Shown piece after piece: positions 20,671-30,132 of a stretch of 64,000 nt of DNA. Under the pieces are notes generated by a model that worked only from the letters and a program-made list of their open reading frames with translations, did not search any database and was not told the origin of the DNA. This DNA comes from CAWAMR01 sp963783095 (lineage in GTDB: Bacteria > Planctomycetota > Planctomycetia > Gemmatales > Gemmataceae): positions 29,888 to 93,887 of the forward strand of contig CAWAMR010000005.1 of assembly GCA_963783095.1 (NCBI GenBank). The letters run 5' to 3'. Both the position numbers and the translations under genes were made by a program. The first letter of the stretch is position 1, and every line of letters begins with the position of its first letter.

Positions 20671-21245
20671 CCCGCGCTGCTCGCCAATCCCGGTATGTCC
20701 TCAGATTCGCGCCGGGCGATTCAAAGTAATGGTTCCATGCCCTCCAATTCATTTATCAAGTGATGACGTCGTAACAGGAGGCAATCCAACAATCGGGGTC
20801 AATGGCCGACGCCTGTACCTAATAAAATTCACCTATGAACACCAGGGTGACGTACCTTCTATAATTGAATTGCCGTCTGGAAACATTGAATTGGTTAGAA
20901 AAGCTGTTGCAACGAAATGAAGGACGCTGATTGAACTACCTGCGGCGAGACTTCAATGGGTTCGGGATAAGACTATGAAGGGATGAGCAGTTGCAGGAAT
21001 TGTTGTCATTAACTCACCTCGACTCCACTATGGCGTCAACCTGCCAATCCGACAGCCCACCATTCATTCCGCCGCGCAATCTTGGCAGCATTCTAAGAAA
21101 TCGCACTAATATCCCATTGCACAACCTTATTAGCTTTAAGCAGTTGCGTCAACTGCATCCATAAGGGCACGCAAGTTGCTCTCTGCCTCACCACTACATT
21201 GCATCATAACCCGTCTCGTCAGAGATGGCATCACGGAGAATGCGG
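20671..21245. other. 575-bp gap upstream of groES
   Basis: No convincing gene. The only structure seen is a small perfect hairpin at 21140-21156 (GCAGTTG, 3-base loop, CAACTGC). I looked for a CIRCE operator (TTAGCACTC-N9-GAGTGCTAA) upstream of groES and found none, so HrcA control is not supported here. Promoters for groES should lie in its last 150 bp. Confidence 0.5.
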
Positions 21246-21542
21246 ATGGGACTGCAACCGATTGGGGATCGCGTCGTTGTTCAACGGCAATCTGCGGAAT
21301 CTTCCACCGCCGGTGGTATTCTGTTGCCCGATACCGCCAAGAACAAGCCGCAAAAAGGCAAAGTCCTTGCGGTCGGTCCTGGCAAACCGTCGAAAGACGG
21401 CACTCGCAAGCCCCTTCAGGTGAAAGTCGGTGATACTGTGCTGTTCACTTCATGGGCGGGCGATGAGTACCGCGATCGTCTAACCACCGAAGAAATTCTC
21501 GTGATGCGTGAAGAAGATATTATGGCTGTCCTTGAAGGATGA
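21246..21542 (+). CDS. groS: Co-chaperonin GroES
   Basis: 98 residues from ATG 21246, which is preceded by GGAGA at six bases; in-frame ATGs at 21225 and 21240 are possible but less well placed. GLQPIGDRVVVQRQSAE at the start, the mobile loop STAGGILLPDTAKNKPQKG near residue 22, and the roof and C-terminus VLAVGPGK and REEDIMAVLEG are all typical. It caps GroEL with seven subunits. groEL follows after 100 bp that contain a strong hairpin. Confidence 0.95.
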   Translation: MGLQPIGDRVVVQRQSAESSTAGGILLPDTAKNKPQKGKVLAVGPGKPSKDGTRKPLQVKVGDTVLFTSWAGDEYRDRLTTEEILVMREEDIMAVLEG

Positions 21543-21546
21543 TTAA

Positions 21547-21577
21547 TGTACTCCTCACGCGGAGCGTGAGGAGTACA
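21547..21577. promoter_or_regulatory. Perfect 14-bp hairpin between groES and groEL
   Basis: TGTACTCCTCACGC, loop GGA, then the exact reverse complement. It begins five bases after the groES stop. The right arm contains GTGAGGAG, which resembles the groEL ribosome site GAGGAG located further on. It could attenuate transcription or set a processing point that gives groES and groEL different levels. A GCCGCTAGCGGC palindrome follows at about 21599. Confidence 0.6.
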
Positions 21578-21642
21578 CTGCTCACCGTCATAAATTGAGC
21601 CGCTAGCGGCCTTGCACCTATATTCACTCTTGAGGAGTTTTC

Positions 21643-23277
21643 ATGAGCGCCAAACAGATTGCTTTCGATCAAGAAGCCCGCGAGGCCATGCGCCGGGGTG
21701 TGTCCAAACTCGCGCGGGCCGTCAAGGTTACGCTCGGGCCAAAGGGTCGTAACGTCATTATTCAGAAGAGCTTCGGCTCGCCAACCGTCACCAAGGACGG
21801 CGTGACGGTTGCACGCGAAATCGAACTCGAAGACAAGTACGAGAACATGGGTGCCCGGATGGTCCGCGAGGTTGCTTCCAAGACCTCCGACGTGGCCGGC
21901 GACGGCACGACAACCGCCACCGTGCTCGCCGAATCGATTTATAACGAAGGTCTCCGCGCTGTGGTCGCCGGCGTCAACCCGATGCTCATGAAGCGCGGCA
22001 TCGAGAAAGCGGTGGAAGACATCGTTGCCAAACTTAAAACGATGAAGGTCGACATCAAGAGCGAAAAGGATCTGGAAAACGTTGCCACCATCGCCGCCAA
22101 CAACGATACGGTCATCGGCAAGATCATTGCTCAGGCGATGTCGAAGGTCGGCAAGGACGGCGTTTTGACCGTTGAAGAAGGTAAAACGATCGAAACCAGC
22201 CATGAGTTCGTTGAAGGTATGCAGTTCGATCGCGGTTACGTTTCACCGTACTTCGTCACCAACCTGGAGACGATGGAATGTGAAATGGAAGATGCTTATA
22301 TCCTGATCTACGAAAAGAAGATCAGCAGCATCCGCGACCTGGCTCCTTTGCTCGAACAAGTTTTGCAACAGCGCAAACAAATCCTCATCATCGCCGAAGA
22401 CATCGAAGGTGATGCCCTCGCTGCTCTGGTCGTCAACAAGGTTCGCCAGCCTGATGTATTCAAGTGCTGTGCGGTGAAGGCCCCAGGCTACGGCGATCGC
22501 CGCAAGGCCATGCTCGAAGACATCGCCATCCTCACCGGCGGCAAGGCCGTCTTCGAGGATCTTGGCGTCAAACTCGACAACGTGAAGATCAGCGACTTGG
22601 GCCGTGCCAAGAAGATCAAGGTGGACAAGGACAACACCATCATCATCGAAGGCGCAGGCGCACGCGATGCGATCAAGGCCCGCGTGGCCATGATCCAGCG
22701 TGAACTCGATAAGTCGACGAGCGACTACGACAAGGAAAAGCTCAGCGAGCGAATCGCAAAACTTTCCGGCGGCGTGGCCAAGATCAACGTCGGCGGTGCA
22801 ACCGAGAGCGAAGTGAAGGAAAAGAAAATGCGCGTCGAAGATGCGATGCACGCGACCCGCGCAGCCAATCAAGAAGGGATTCTCCCTGGCGGGGGCGTGG
22901 CACTGCTTCGAGCAGCGGAAGGCTTGAAGCCTACAGGACTGAGCACGGATGAAGAAGTCGGTTACAACATCGTGGTCCGATCTTGCAAGTCGCCGATCAA
23001 GCAGATCGTTGAGAATGCGGGCGCTGACGGCAACGTCATCGTGTCGAAGGTTCTCGAAAACAAAGCGGTAACATATGGCTACGATGCCCGGCTCGACCGC
23101 TACTGCGACATGGTCAAAGAAGGAATCATCGACCCGGCCAAGGTCGTTCGCAGTGCATTGCAAAACGCATCCAGCGTTGCGACGCTGCTCTTGACGAGCG
23201 ATGCCCTCGTTGCCGATCTGCCAAAGGACGAAAAGAAGTCCGGTGGCGGTGGCGGTGGCTACGACGATATGGATTGA
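21643..23277 (+). CDS. groL: Chaperonin GroEL (Hsp60)
   Basis: 544 residues without interruption. Equatorial ATP-binding motifs are present (VTLGPKGRNVIIQ, SDVAGDGTTTATVLAE), the family signature AATRAANQEGILPGGGVALL appears as HATRAANQEGILPGGGVAL, and apical-domain segments are in place. A TGAGGAG site precedes the ATG. The C-terminal tail is GGGGGGYDDMD rather than the GGM repeats of enterobacterial GroEL; in bacteria with several copies such tails mark diverged paralogues, so this may or may not be the main chaperonin. The pairing with groES suggests a standard chaperonin. Confidence 0.96.
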   Translation: MSAKQIAFDQEAREAMRRGVSKLARAVKVTLGPKGRNVIIQKSFGSPTVTKDGVTVAREIELEDKYENMGARMVREVASKTSDVAGDGTTTATVLAESIYNEGLRAVVAGVNPMLMKRGIEKAVEDIVAKLKTMKVDIKSEKDLENVATIAANNDTVIGKIIAQAMSKVGKDGVLTVEEGKTIETSHEFVEGMQFDRGYVSPYFVTNLETMECEMEDAYILIYEKKISSIRDLAPLLEQVLQQRKQILIIAEDIEGDALAALVVNKVRQPDVFKCCAVKAPGYGDRRKAMLEDIAILTGGKAVFEDLGVKLDNVKISDLGRAKKIKVDKDNTIIIEGAGARDAIKARVAMIQRELDKSTSDYDKEKLSERIAKLSGGVAKINVGGATESEVKEKKMRVEDAMHATRAANQEGILPGGGVALLRAAEGLKPTGLSTDEEVGYNIVVRSCKSPIKQIVENAGADGNVIVSKVLENKAVTYGYDARLDRYCDMVKEGIIDPAKVVRSALQNASSVATLLLTSDALVADLPKDEKKSGGGGGGYDDMD

Positions 23278-23297
23278 TTGAATCAAGAGAAAAGAAT

Positions 23298-23432
23298 CAA
23301 CCACGAAAGTCACGAAAGTCACGATAAAAGACGAGAACAAAGAGGTCAATAGTCGGCGTAAATGAGCGTCTGTTCCCGATTGCTTGCTAATCTTGTTCAT
23401 TTTTCGTGTATTTCGTGCCTTTCGTGGTTAAC
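23298..23432. repeat. Dispersed palindromic repeat, CCACGAAAG variant
   Basis: Left arm AACCACGAAAGTCACGAAAG plus TCACG; right arm TTTCGTGTATTTCGTGCCTT plus TCGTGGTTAA. The period-9 pattern parallels the CCACAGAG family, with GAAAG in place of GAG. It lies between the convergent groEL and nitrate reductase genes and could end transcription from both sides. Confidence 0.85.
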
Positions 23433-23445
23433 ACTTATTTGCGCT

Positions 23446-25610
23446 TCATTCGCCGACGACCGACAACGAGAGTCGGTCGCTGCTACTCCCGCTCTCATTC
23501 GTCACTAGCGAAGCAGGAATCTTCTCCACATTCACCGCGCAAAACTTCAATTCCGGCTGCTTTGCCACGCTACCAATTGCCGAGATCGTCAAATAGTTCG
23601 CCGCATTGCCTTTGTTGAAGAGGTCGCCCCAATGGAATGGGATGAAGACCGTTCCCGCAGGCGTCTCTTCTTTGAACCGGGCCGGCAGCTGGATCGTGCC
23701 GCGCCGGGAAGAAATCAGAACCATGTCGCCATCGCCAATCCGCAGTTTCAAAGCGTCTTCAGGATTAATTTCTACGAACGGGTTTGGCTCACGCTTCACG
23801 AGCTTCTCGGCTTTTCCGGAGCGGGTCAAAGTGTGCCAGTGGCTATAGAGCCGACCGGTGTTCAACACAAAGGGGAACTCGTGATCGGTCAGTTCTCTTG
23901 GGTCTTTATGAGGTCGAGCCAGAAAAATCGCTTTGCCATCCGGTGTTGGGAAGACATGGTCGGTGTAGCGGCGTTTCGTTCCGTAGTGATAAGCGTTCGG
24001 ACAAGGCCATTGCAAGCTGCCGTCGCGGAGCCGGCTGCTCTGCATGCCAGACATGTCACAGGGCCGTTCCTTGGTCAATTGAATGAACTCATCCCAGATG
24101 TCGGAACTCGATGAGTAATCGAACCCGGAATAGCCCATTTTCTTTGCGAAGCGACAGAGGATTTCGGAGTCGGGCAGCGCCTCGCCGGGAGCATCCCATA
24201 ATTTGGGGCTGAAAGAGACCATTCTCTCGCTGTTGGTGCTGGTCCAGTTCTTCTCACCCCACTGGGAAGCAGGCAGCACGACATGAGCGTATTGTGTTGT
24301 CTCGGTAGGATGATAGGCATCCGATACGACGACGAGTTCCGCGCGGTTGAGTCCCCTCTGAATCTGGTGCAGATCGGGCATGCTGACGACAGGATTGGTT
24401 GCTGCAATCCAGATTGCCTTGAGCGTGCCGCGTTCCAGAGCGCGAAACATCTCGATCGCCGATAATCCCTGGCGATCCTGAATACTTCCAGGTGTGAGGC
24501 CCCAAAACTCTTCCACTTTGGCTCGATGGTTTCCGCTTTCGACGAGCCGATAGCCCGGCAATTGATGGCACAAAAGCCCTGTTTCCCGCCCACCCATCGC
24601 GTTCGGCTGCCCGGTCAGCGAGAAAGGACCAGCCCCCGGCTTACCGATCTGTCCCGTAAGGAGGTGAAGATTGATGAGACTATTATTCTTCCACATCCCG
24701 ACGGTGCTTTGATTCATCCCCATGCAATAGAAACTCAAGAACGCTTTCGCGTTGCCGATGAGCCGGGCTAACTTGGAAACCACGGATCGTTCCACGCCGG
24801 CAGGGCGACAGAGATCTCCCAGATCCTGGGTAATCAGATAGCCCAAAAACTCCTCGTAACCGCGTGTATGTTGGGCGATGAAATGTTCGTCGATCATCCC
24901 GGCATCGACCAGTATTCGGGCTATCGCATTGAGCAAGGCGATATCCCCACCCGCTCGAACGGGGATATGCAGATCGGCGATCGCTGCAGTTGCCGTCAAG
25001 CGCGGATCGACAACGACGATTTGCATTTCGGGGCGATTCTTCTTGGCCGCTCGAAGTCGATCGAAGGTGACAGGATGGGCCTCCGCCATGTTGCTGCCGA
25101 TCAATAACACGACATCCGCGAACTCAATGTCCTCATAGCAGGTCGGCGGAGCATCGCTGCCCAGGCTGCTGCGATAACCGGCAACCGCAGCCGCCATACA
25201 AAGCCGGCTATTGGAATCGGTGTTATTGGTGCCGATGAAACCCTTGAAGAGCTTGCAAATGGTGTAAGCACTTTCGGAATCGAGCTGACCGCTACCGTAA
25301 AATGCCACCGAATCGGGGCCATATCGGCCGATAAGTTGCTGAAATTTGGATGCGATCCGTTCGAGTGCAGTATCCCAATCGGTTTGAACAAACTCTGCTC
25401 GACGATTGGTGCGGTAAAGTGGATGGGCGGCGCGATCTGCACTATTGATGGTTGGACCCAGTTGCGCCGCCCTCTGGCGCACATCTTGCCGAGATTGGCC
25501 GCAGCGGTTTCAACGCCACGGATCTTGGTAACCTGTGTGTTGGTGCCTTCGATTTTGAGACGACACCCGACCCCGCAGTAAGGACAGATGCTCTCGCCAA
25601 GTTCCGACAA
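23446..25610 (-). CDS. nasA: Assimilatory nitrate reductase catalytic subunit (one frameshift)
   Basis: About 720 residues. The N-terminal 4Fe-4S motif is CPYCGVGC followed by GKMCARG; the Mo ligand lies in NSRLCMAAAVAGYR; molybdopterin-binding motifs follow (MGMNQSTVGMWKNN, QPNAMGGRE, HVVLPASQWGEKNWTSTNSER). The C-terminus is a MopB_CT domain (NTGRLYSHWHTLTR, NPEDALKLRIGDGD). The frame breaks near 25470, just after the Fe-S motif. The start is a TTG at 25610 with AAGGGG six bases upstream. It would reduce nitrate to nitrite in the cytoplasm using ferredoxin or a flavoprotein; no nitrite reductase or transporter is in the window. Confidence 0.88.
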
Positions 25611-25875
25611 GATTTACCCCTTCCAGCGCTGGAAGAACGTAACCCGATCGAGCTTTGCGGCGACGATCGTTAGTGGAGAGTTTCAAACGATGGAGGGAAA
25701 TTGAGCAATCTTTGTGCCATGCCGGGACTGCGAATGTAAGTGCCTACTTGCCCAATGGTTGCGATTTACAATATGCCGATAATTCGCCCATGCCGTGCCC
25801 ATTTGTCGAGCACGAGAAAATGTGATTGCATGGAAAGCAAGCACGGGATTGCTGTCGTTACAGGTCTCAGATCGA

Positions 25876-26190
25876 TTACACCTTTTCCACCAAAGAATCG
25901 AACACGCGGACTTTCGCCCAGCCCGGCTTGTTCTCGTGGACAAACTTCTCGTGCATCGGGTCATCCTGATAAGCATCGTGCGCTCGTCGATCGGTAAAGA
26001 CAAGATGCAGTCCGACATCCCAGTCGCGATCGTTGACTTCTCGAGCCAGGTCGGGCTCAATCTTGCCGCAACAGAAAGAGACGATGCCTTTTTGGACAGT
26101 CAGGTACTTCTTGCAATCCGCAATCAGTTTTTGCACTGCGGCAGGGGAATTTTCTTTCAGCTTGAAAAAGACGTTGTGAGCCAGGAGCAT
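25876..26190 (-). CDS. Dabb (stress-responsive alpha/beta barrel) domain protein
   Basis: 104 residues, MLLAHNVFFKLKENSPAAVQ at the start, with DWDVGLHLVFTDRRAHDAYQ and a C-terminus FVHENKPGWAKVRVFDSL. The HNVFFKLK opening and the YQDDPMHEKF motif are standard for the Dabb family (DUF of the dimeric alpha/beta barrel). Members act in stress responses or as small cyclases or monooxygenases; the substrate is not predictable. AAAGG lies upstream. It is in the same orientation as nasA but 265 bp away. Confidence 0.85.
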   Translation of the reverse strand: MLLAHNVFFKLKENSPAAVQKLIADCKKYLTVQKGIVSFCCGKIEPDLAREVNDRDWDVGLHLVFTDRRAHDAYQDDPMHEKFVHENKPGWAKVRVFDSLVEKV

Positions 26191-26204
26191 ACGCGAACTG
26201 CCTT

Positions 26205-26648
26205 TCAGGTTTTGGGTGGTGTTTTAGGTAGAACGATCTCCCATGAAATCTCCCGCGCTGCGATAAACGCATCCGAGGCGCGGAAGTCATGGACGCCCTG
26301 GGGGCCATCGTCGGCGAAGGCATCGAGATTCAGATAGAATAAGCTATTGAAATGTCCCAGGCGAACTTCCTTTAACCGCAATAACCCAGGTCCGGGCCGG
26401 CGCTGAAAGCGAAATTCCTCGACCCCTTCAAAGACAAACTTGAGACGGGTCGGGTTCGCGCGCTCGCCTTCGCGGACGATCAACCGCATTTCGCCGGTGC
26501 TATTCCGGGCGGAATGATTGTGAATCTGGAAGCCCGCAGCAACCCGCCCTGAAAGCGAAATCGCCGCAGAAAATAGTGTATCTGGGCCGGTGTTAGTCGT
26601 TCCATAGCGTTTGGTTGTGGCGATGTGAATAATGTTTCCCAATGTCAT
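26205..26648 (-). CDS. Conserved hypothetical protein
   Basis: 147 residues with no signal peptide and no family I can name. The body alternates beta-like segments (FSAAISLSGRVAAGFQIHNH, RLKFVFEGVEEFRFQRRPGP, KEVRLGHFNSLFYLNLDAFA) and ends in FRASDAFIAAREISWEIVLP. The last part, with aromatic FRFQRRPGPG, suggests a small compact domain. It lies 14 bp from the Dabb gene, likely one operon, and starts back-to-back with the lipoate ligase gene, leaving about 3 bp between the two proposed starts; one of the starts may be wrong. Confidence 0.55.
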   Translation of the reverse strand: MTLGNIIHIATTKRYGTTNTGPDTLFSAAISLSGRVAAGFQIHNHSARNSTGEMRLIVREGERANPTRLKFVFEGVEEFRFQRRPGPGLLRLKEVRLGHFNSLFYLNLDAFADDGPQGVHDFRASDAFIAAREISWEIVLPKTPPKT

Positions 26649-26651
26649 CTT

Positions 26652-27380
26652 ATGAAGGAGCGTCCTCTGTTTCTCGTCGATCGATCGCTACCGACACTCG
26701 AAGAGAACCTCGCGCTGGATGAGGCGTTGTTACTCCAGGCCGAAGACGGGATGGGAGGCGAGGCTCTGCGATTGTGGGAATGGCCACATTTAGGTGTCGT
26801 TTTGGGGGCCGGCGGACAGATAGCGGTCGATGTGAATGAGGCCGAGTGCCAAGCAGATGATGTGCCATTGGCCCGGCGTGCCAGCGGTGGTGGAACCGTA
26901 CTTCTGGGATCGAGCTGTCAACTTTATAGCCTTGTTTTGCGTTATGACCGAGCGCCGGAATTACGCGATGTGACCGCTTCTTATCGCTGGATCATGGGGC
27001 AGATGAAGACGATTTTGCGAGCGATCCATCCCGATATCGAGGTTGCGGGAATCAGCGATCTGTGTATCTTGGGACGAAAATTCTCCGGCAATGCCCAACA
27101 GCGCAAACGCCATTATCTCCTGCATCACGGCACACTGCTCTACAACTTTGACCTACCAGCGATCTCGCGGTATTTGCGGATGCCGGAGAAACAGCCTGAG
27201 TATCGGCAAGGACGGTCTCATCTCGAATTCGTGGGCAACCTGCCAACGACCGCAGACACATTGAAAGAATTATTGGCCGGCGGGTGGTCGGCTTCGGGCG
27301 AATTGCCATTGCCTATGTTGCGAATGGAAGAGTTGCTTCAACAAAAGTACCTTCTTGATTCATGGGTAAGACGGCGGTGA
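26652..27380 (+). CDS. Lipoate-protein ligase A-like protein
   Basis: 242 residues. The family motif RRASGGGTVLLGSSCQLYSL near residue 75 and the catalytic lysine region GRKFSGNAQQRKRHYLLHHG near residue 140 are both present. These are the adenylate- and lipoyl-binding elements of the LplA/LipB/BirA fold (cofactor transferases). It could attach lipoate or octanoate to E2 or GcvH proteins, or act as an octanoyl transferase (LipM type). The start at ATG 26652 has no strong ribosome site; a GTG at 26625 in the same frame is possible. Confidence 0.8.
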   Translation: MKERPLFLVDRSLPTLEENLALDEALLLQAEDGMGGEALRLWEWPHLGVVLGAGGQIAVDVNEAECQADDVPLARRASGGGTVLLGSSCQLYSLVLRYDRAPELRDVTASYRWIMGQMKTILRAIHPDIEVAGISDLCILGRKFSGNAQQRKRHYLLHHGTLLYNFDLPAISRYLRMPEKQPEYRQGRSHLEFVGNLPTTADTLKELLAGGWSASGELPLPMLRMEELLQQKYLLDSWVRRR

Positions 27381-27492
27381 CGTTATCGCGGTCTCTTGAG
27401 TCCCGCTCGTAGCAGTTCCTGCTTGGCATTGGACCCTTCACTTATCCTTCCGATCGCCGATGTAGACCAAGCGAGCCATAGGTCACTTCGCC

Positions 27493-28149
27493 TCAAGTCG
27501 CGAACGGGATTACGCGCAAGTCCGGCACTCGCGAAAACTCCAGGACATTATCGGTCAATACCGACAGGCCATGACAACGAGCGGTCGCGGCAATGATCAA
27601 ATCATGTGCGCCGATGATCTGACCTTTTTTCGCCAGTTCGGCATGAATTTCGGCGTGAACGCGCGCTGCGGGGAGGGTAAAGTCCAGCACCCCGACTCCG
27701 GAAATGACGGCCTCGACGAAGGCTGACCGGCGCTGCCGGCGTTCTTCCGTGTTCGCCCGGTGGACTCCCATCAACAATTCGGACACGATCACGGCGCTAA
27801 TGTAGACCTTTTGCGAACTCTCCCACGAAGAAAAGTCGATCGGCTTACCGCTTTTCTCGAAGCGAATGAAGATATTCGTGTCAACCATCAATCCCATTGG
27901 TTGGCCTCCGCCGGGAACTCGGCGCAGGATGGCACCAACGTCCTTGGCGAATTCGTCCGCATCATCGCCCAACGAGGGAAGATTGCGCAAGAACGCATTC
28001 AACTCGCCGACCGTGAGGGGCGACCTCGGCTCGGCCGGCGTCAGACGGGCTATCACCCTATCGTCGCGTTCTAAGTCGACGCTGACACCCTCGACGTAGA
28101 CTTTGTCGACCAACCTGGAAAAGTTCTTTTCGGCTTCCGCAACATTCAT
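27493..28149 (-). CDS. Phd/YefM-like antitoxin fused to VapC-like PIN toxin in one ORF
   Basis: 218 residues. Residues 1-80 look like an antitoxin of the Phd/YefM type (MNVAEAEKNFSRLVDKVYVE). From residue 86 a complete PIN-domain ribonuclease follows: MGLMVDTNIFIRFEKSG with the first catalytic Asp, SELLMGV with Glu, and GAHDLIIAATA plus LTDNVLEFSRVPDLRV with the later acids. A single extra T in ATCCTGCGCC would explain the fusion: without it the antitoxin ends FPAEANQWD-stop and the stop overlaps the toxin start (ATGGGATTGA), the normal arrangement. So the fusion may be a sequencing error or a real frameshift. Confidence 0.8.
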   Translation of the reverse strand: MNVAEAEKNFSRLVDKVYVEGVSVDLERDDRVIARLTPAEPRSPLTVGELNAFLRNLPSLGDDADEFAKDVGAILRRVPGGGQPMGLMVDTNIFIRFEKSGKPIDFSSWESSQKVYISAVIVSELLMGVHRANTEERRQRRSAFVEAVISGVGVLDFTLPAARVHAEIHAELAKKGQIIGAHDLIIAATARCHGLSVLTDNVLEFSRVPDLRVIPFAT

Positions 28150-28220
28150 GATGCACGTCGTTCCCTGTCGGTGATAGTGGATTGACCCATCTGTAATCCT
28201 ACGCGCGCCATTCTGAAGTT

Positions 28221-28529
28221 CTACTGCAACTCCAAGAAGCCCTGAATTTCAAGTATCGCTCGATCAAGTATTACTTCCGAAACGCCGTGCATTGAGCAGA
28301 GTTGGTCGTTTGCCTGTTCCAGTGCAGCGACTACCTGTTCACGCGAGACCGTCGGGAAGTGATCTAAGAACTCCTCCAGCGAGTCACCGGCAGCCAGATA
28401 GTCGATAAGTGTGCGGATCGGCACTCGCGTGCCGACGAAAACGGGCGTGCCTCCGAGAATGTCCGGATCGCTATGAACGACGGAAGAAATTGTGGTCAGG
28501 GTCACTCCTCCAACTGCGATTGTACTCAT
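28221..28529 (-). CDS. DUF433 antitoxin-like protein
   Basis: 102 residues. The DUF433 core is clear: HSDPDILGGTPVFVGTRVPI and YLAAGDSLEEFLDHFPTVSR. DUF433 proteins are small winged-helix antitoxins, usually paired with a DUF5615 PIN-like toxin. The C-terminal extension here (SEVILDRAILEIQGFLELQ) is unusual. No DUF5615 partner is next to it; the next genes are the antitoxin-PIN unit and the IS element, so the partner may have been lost. Confidence 0.82.
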   Translation of the reverse strand: MSTIAVGGVTLTTISSVVHSDPDILGGTPVFVGTRVPIRTLIDYLAAGDSLEEFLDHFPTVSREQVVAALEQANDQLCSMHGVSEVILDRAILEIQGFLELQ

Positions 28530-28564
28530 GGAAACAACTGCTTACCAACATGCTCAAAGCAGCG

Positions 28565-28573
28565 GCTCCGCTA
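28565..28573 (+). repeat. Target-site duplication, left
   Basis: GCTCCGCTA, directly repeated at 30124-30132 on the other side of the IS element. Nine bases, exact. Confidence 0.9.
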
Positions 28574-30123
28574 GGGTGTGGCAAAATTTCCTGGCATACC
28601 TAACCCTTTGAGGGCAAATGACTTTCCCAGTAGACCTTCCATTGGTCACTCTGTGAAAGCGATTCGATCCCCATGATGGCCTCGGCGTTCGGCGGATCCC
28701 AGCGCATTCCTGGGCCTTTCACACGTTCCGTAAGTGTTCTGCAGGTCGCTTCCGTTGGGCCGCTGCCAATCTGCCACCCCTTGGCGATGAATTCGGGATA
28801 GCGGATCATGTCCGACCGCTCGCTCACGTAAAAGAGCAACTCGTCGGCGTGCGCACGCTGGCCTCGTTTGAGGCCGACGCGCCATTGTAGGAGCGACTCC
28901 CAAGCAGGCTTGTAGCCTTCGTGCTTGAACAAATGGAGCAGGTCCACCGCCCATTTCTTTCCCGTTTCGTCCCCATCACCGTAGATTTCCCGCCGCGTTT
29001 TGTGAACTCGCTCGCTCAGGTGATAGAAATCCAGACCCAGCGCATCCAGATTCAGATTCTGTCGCTCGACTTGATTGCGGATCCACGGCGCACCGTCGAC
29101 ATTGCCGATCTTCTCGTCCGCTTCATCCAAATGAATGCGGTCTGCTTCTCGACGCATCAGGCGTCCCGCTACTTGGTGGTCGCCTTTGGTCCCCGACACC
29201 AAGCGATGGTCTTGCGTTTCGTCGTAGAAGGCTACGATCTTGAATTCCTTGTATTTCTGGTCCGTGCCGACTTTTCGAGGCGGCAGAGGCTTTGCCTTCT
29301 TGCCGCGACGCCGACGCTTTGCCTTGGTCTTCTCACGCCGTTTCTTTTTCTCGACGTCCGTCACCTGGGGCACCATCACCCCATCGCTGCCGAAGTAAAC
29401 CCGCGTACCGGCCGCTTCCGTTTTGCAATCGCTGGCCGACCAATTGACGGGTAACTTTCCCTCCTTCTGCGCTCGCGCGATCTGCGCCCCCTCCGTCTCC
29501 ACTAGGCACCGGAATGATTCGCCGCTGATCTGCACTTGAGCCGTACGACCCAAGTTGTCGGCTGACTTGTCGAAGCTCCTGCCATCACGGTTGAGCCGAC
29601 AGGCCATCTCGCGCACGCCCAGGCTGATGGTCGCTTCGACCGCATCGACCCAAGCGTCCAGCGGTGTCGTTGTGCCTTCGTCCGGCGAATGCCAGCGCCG
29701 CCGCCACAGTCGGATGCGGCCGTTGATCGTCAGAATGCTGTACTCCTGCCGTCCTTTATTTCGCTTGCTCTTTCCGGTCTTCGCATCCTGCGGAGGGGGG
29801 AAAAGCGGCTTCCGCCGCATCGATCCGCATCTGGGCTGCTCGCTCGAATGCCTCACATCTCAGCTTTGCGAACAGGTCGCGAACTTGCTCCTCACTTCCC
29901 GAAATGATGTGGCCTCGCGTCGCGTCGTTGACTGCATCCGCCACCTTTCCAAGGATTTCTTCGACCCGTTGTCGCATTGATTCAATGTACGCTTCGCGGG
30001 AAAACTTCGGTTCTGGCTGCATGATAGGATCCTGGTCATGGTGCTCAATTCCTTCCGCTCAACACACCTTTTACCTATCTTGACCAAACTACTCAAAATG
30101 CGCCAGGAAATTTTGCCACACCC
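28574..30123. mobile_element. Complete ISKra4-like insertion sequence (1,550 bp)
   Basis: Ends in perfect 22-bp terminal inverted repeats: GGGTGTGGCAAAATTTCCTG plus GC at 28574-28595 and its reverse complement at 30102-30123. Flanked by an exact 9-bp target duplication. It carries a two-frame transposase gene on the minus strand. The GGG terminus and transposase type fit the ISKra4 family. Intact ends and an exact duplication suggest recent insertion. It landed between the DUF433 gene and a decayed antitoxin copy. Confidence 0.9.
28600..30022 (-). CDS. ISKra4-family transposase (two overlapping frames)
   Basis: A short N-terminal frame (30022 to about 29756, MQPEPKFSREAYIESMRQRV) and a long frame (about 29800 to 28600) that continues PPPQDAKTGKSKRNKGRQEY. 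The frames meet at a run of six C on the coding strand (TTTTCCCCCCTCCG), where a +1 change joins AAFPP to PPQDAKTGK. Acidic residues likely to form the DDE catalytic centre lie in the long frame: VYFGSDGVMVPQ, IVAFYDETQDHR and IGSGPTEATCRTL. The run of C could allow slippage-based expression, as in other IS families, or could be a sequencing indel. Confidence 0.82.
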
Positions 30124-30132
30124 GCTCCGCTA
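30124..30132 (+). repeat. Target-site duplication, right
   Basis: GCTCCGCTA, the matching copy of 28565-28573. It abuts the remnant of the second antitoxin copy. Confidence 0.9.

Noticed and set aside
20729..20920. Short plus-strand ORF of 63 residues upstream of groES.
   Set aside because: No ribosome site, no recognisable motif, and no neighbour link; composition is not distinctive.
21000..21245. Possible CIRCE operator upstream of groES.
   Set aside because: No TTAGCACTC-N9-GAGTGCTAA pattern is present; only a 7-bp hairpin with a 3-base loop was found.
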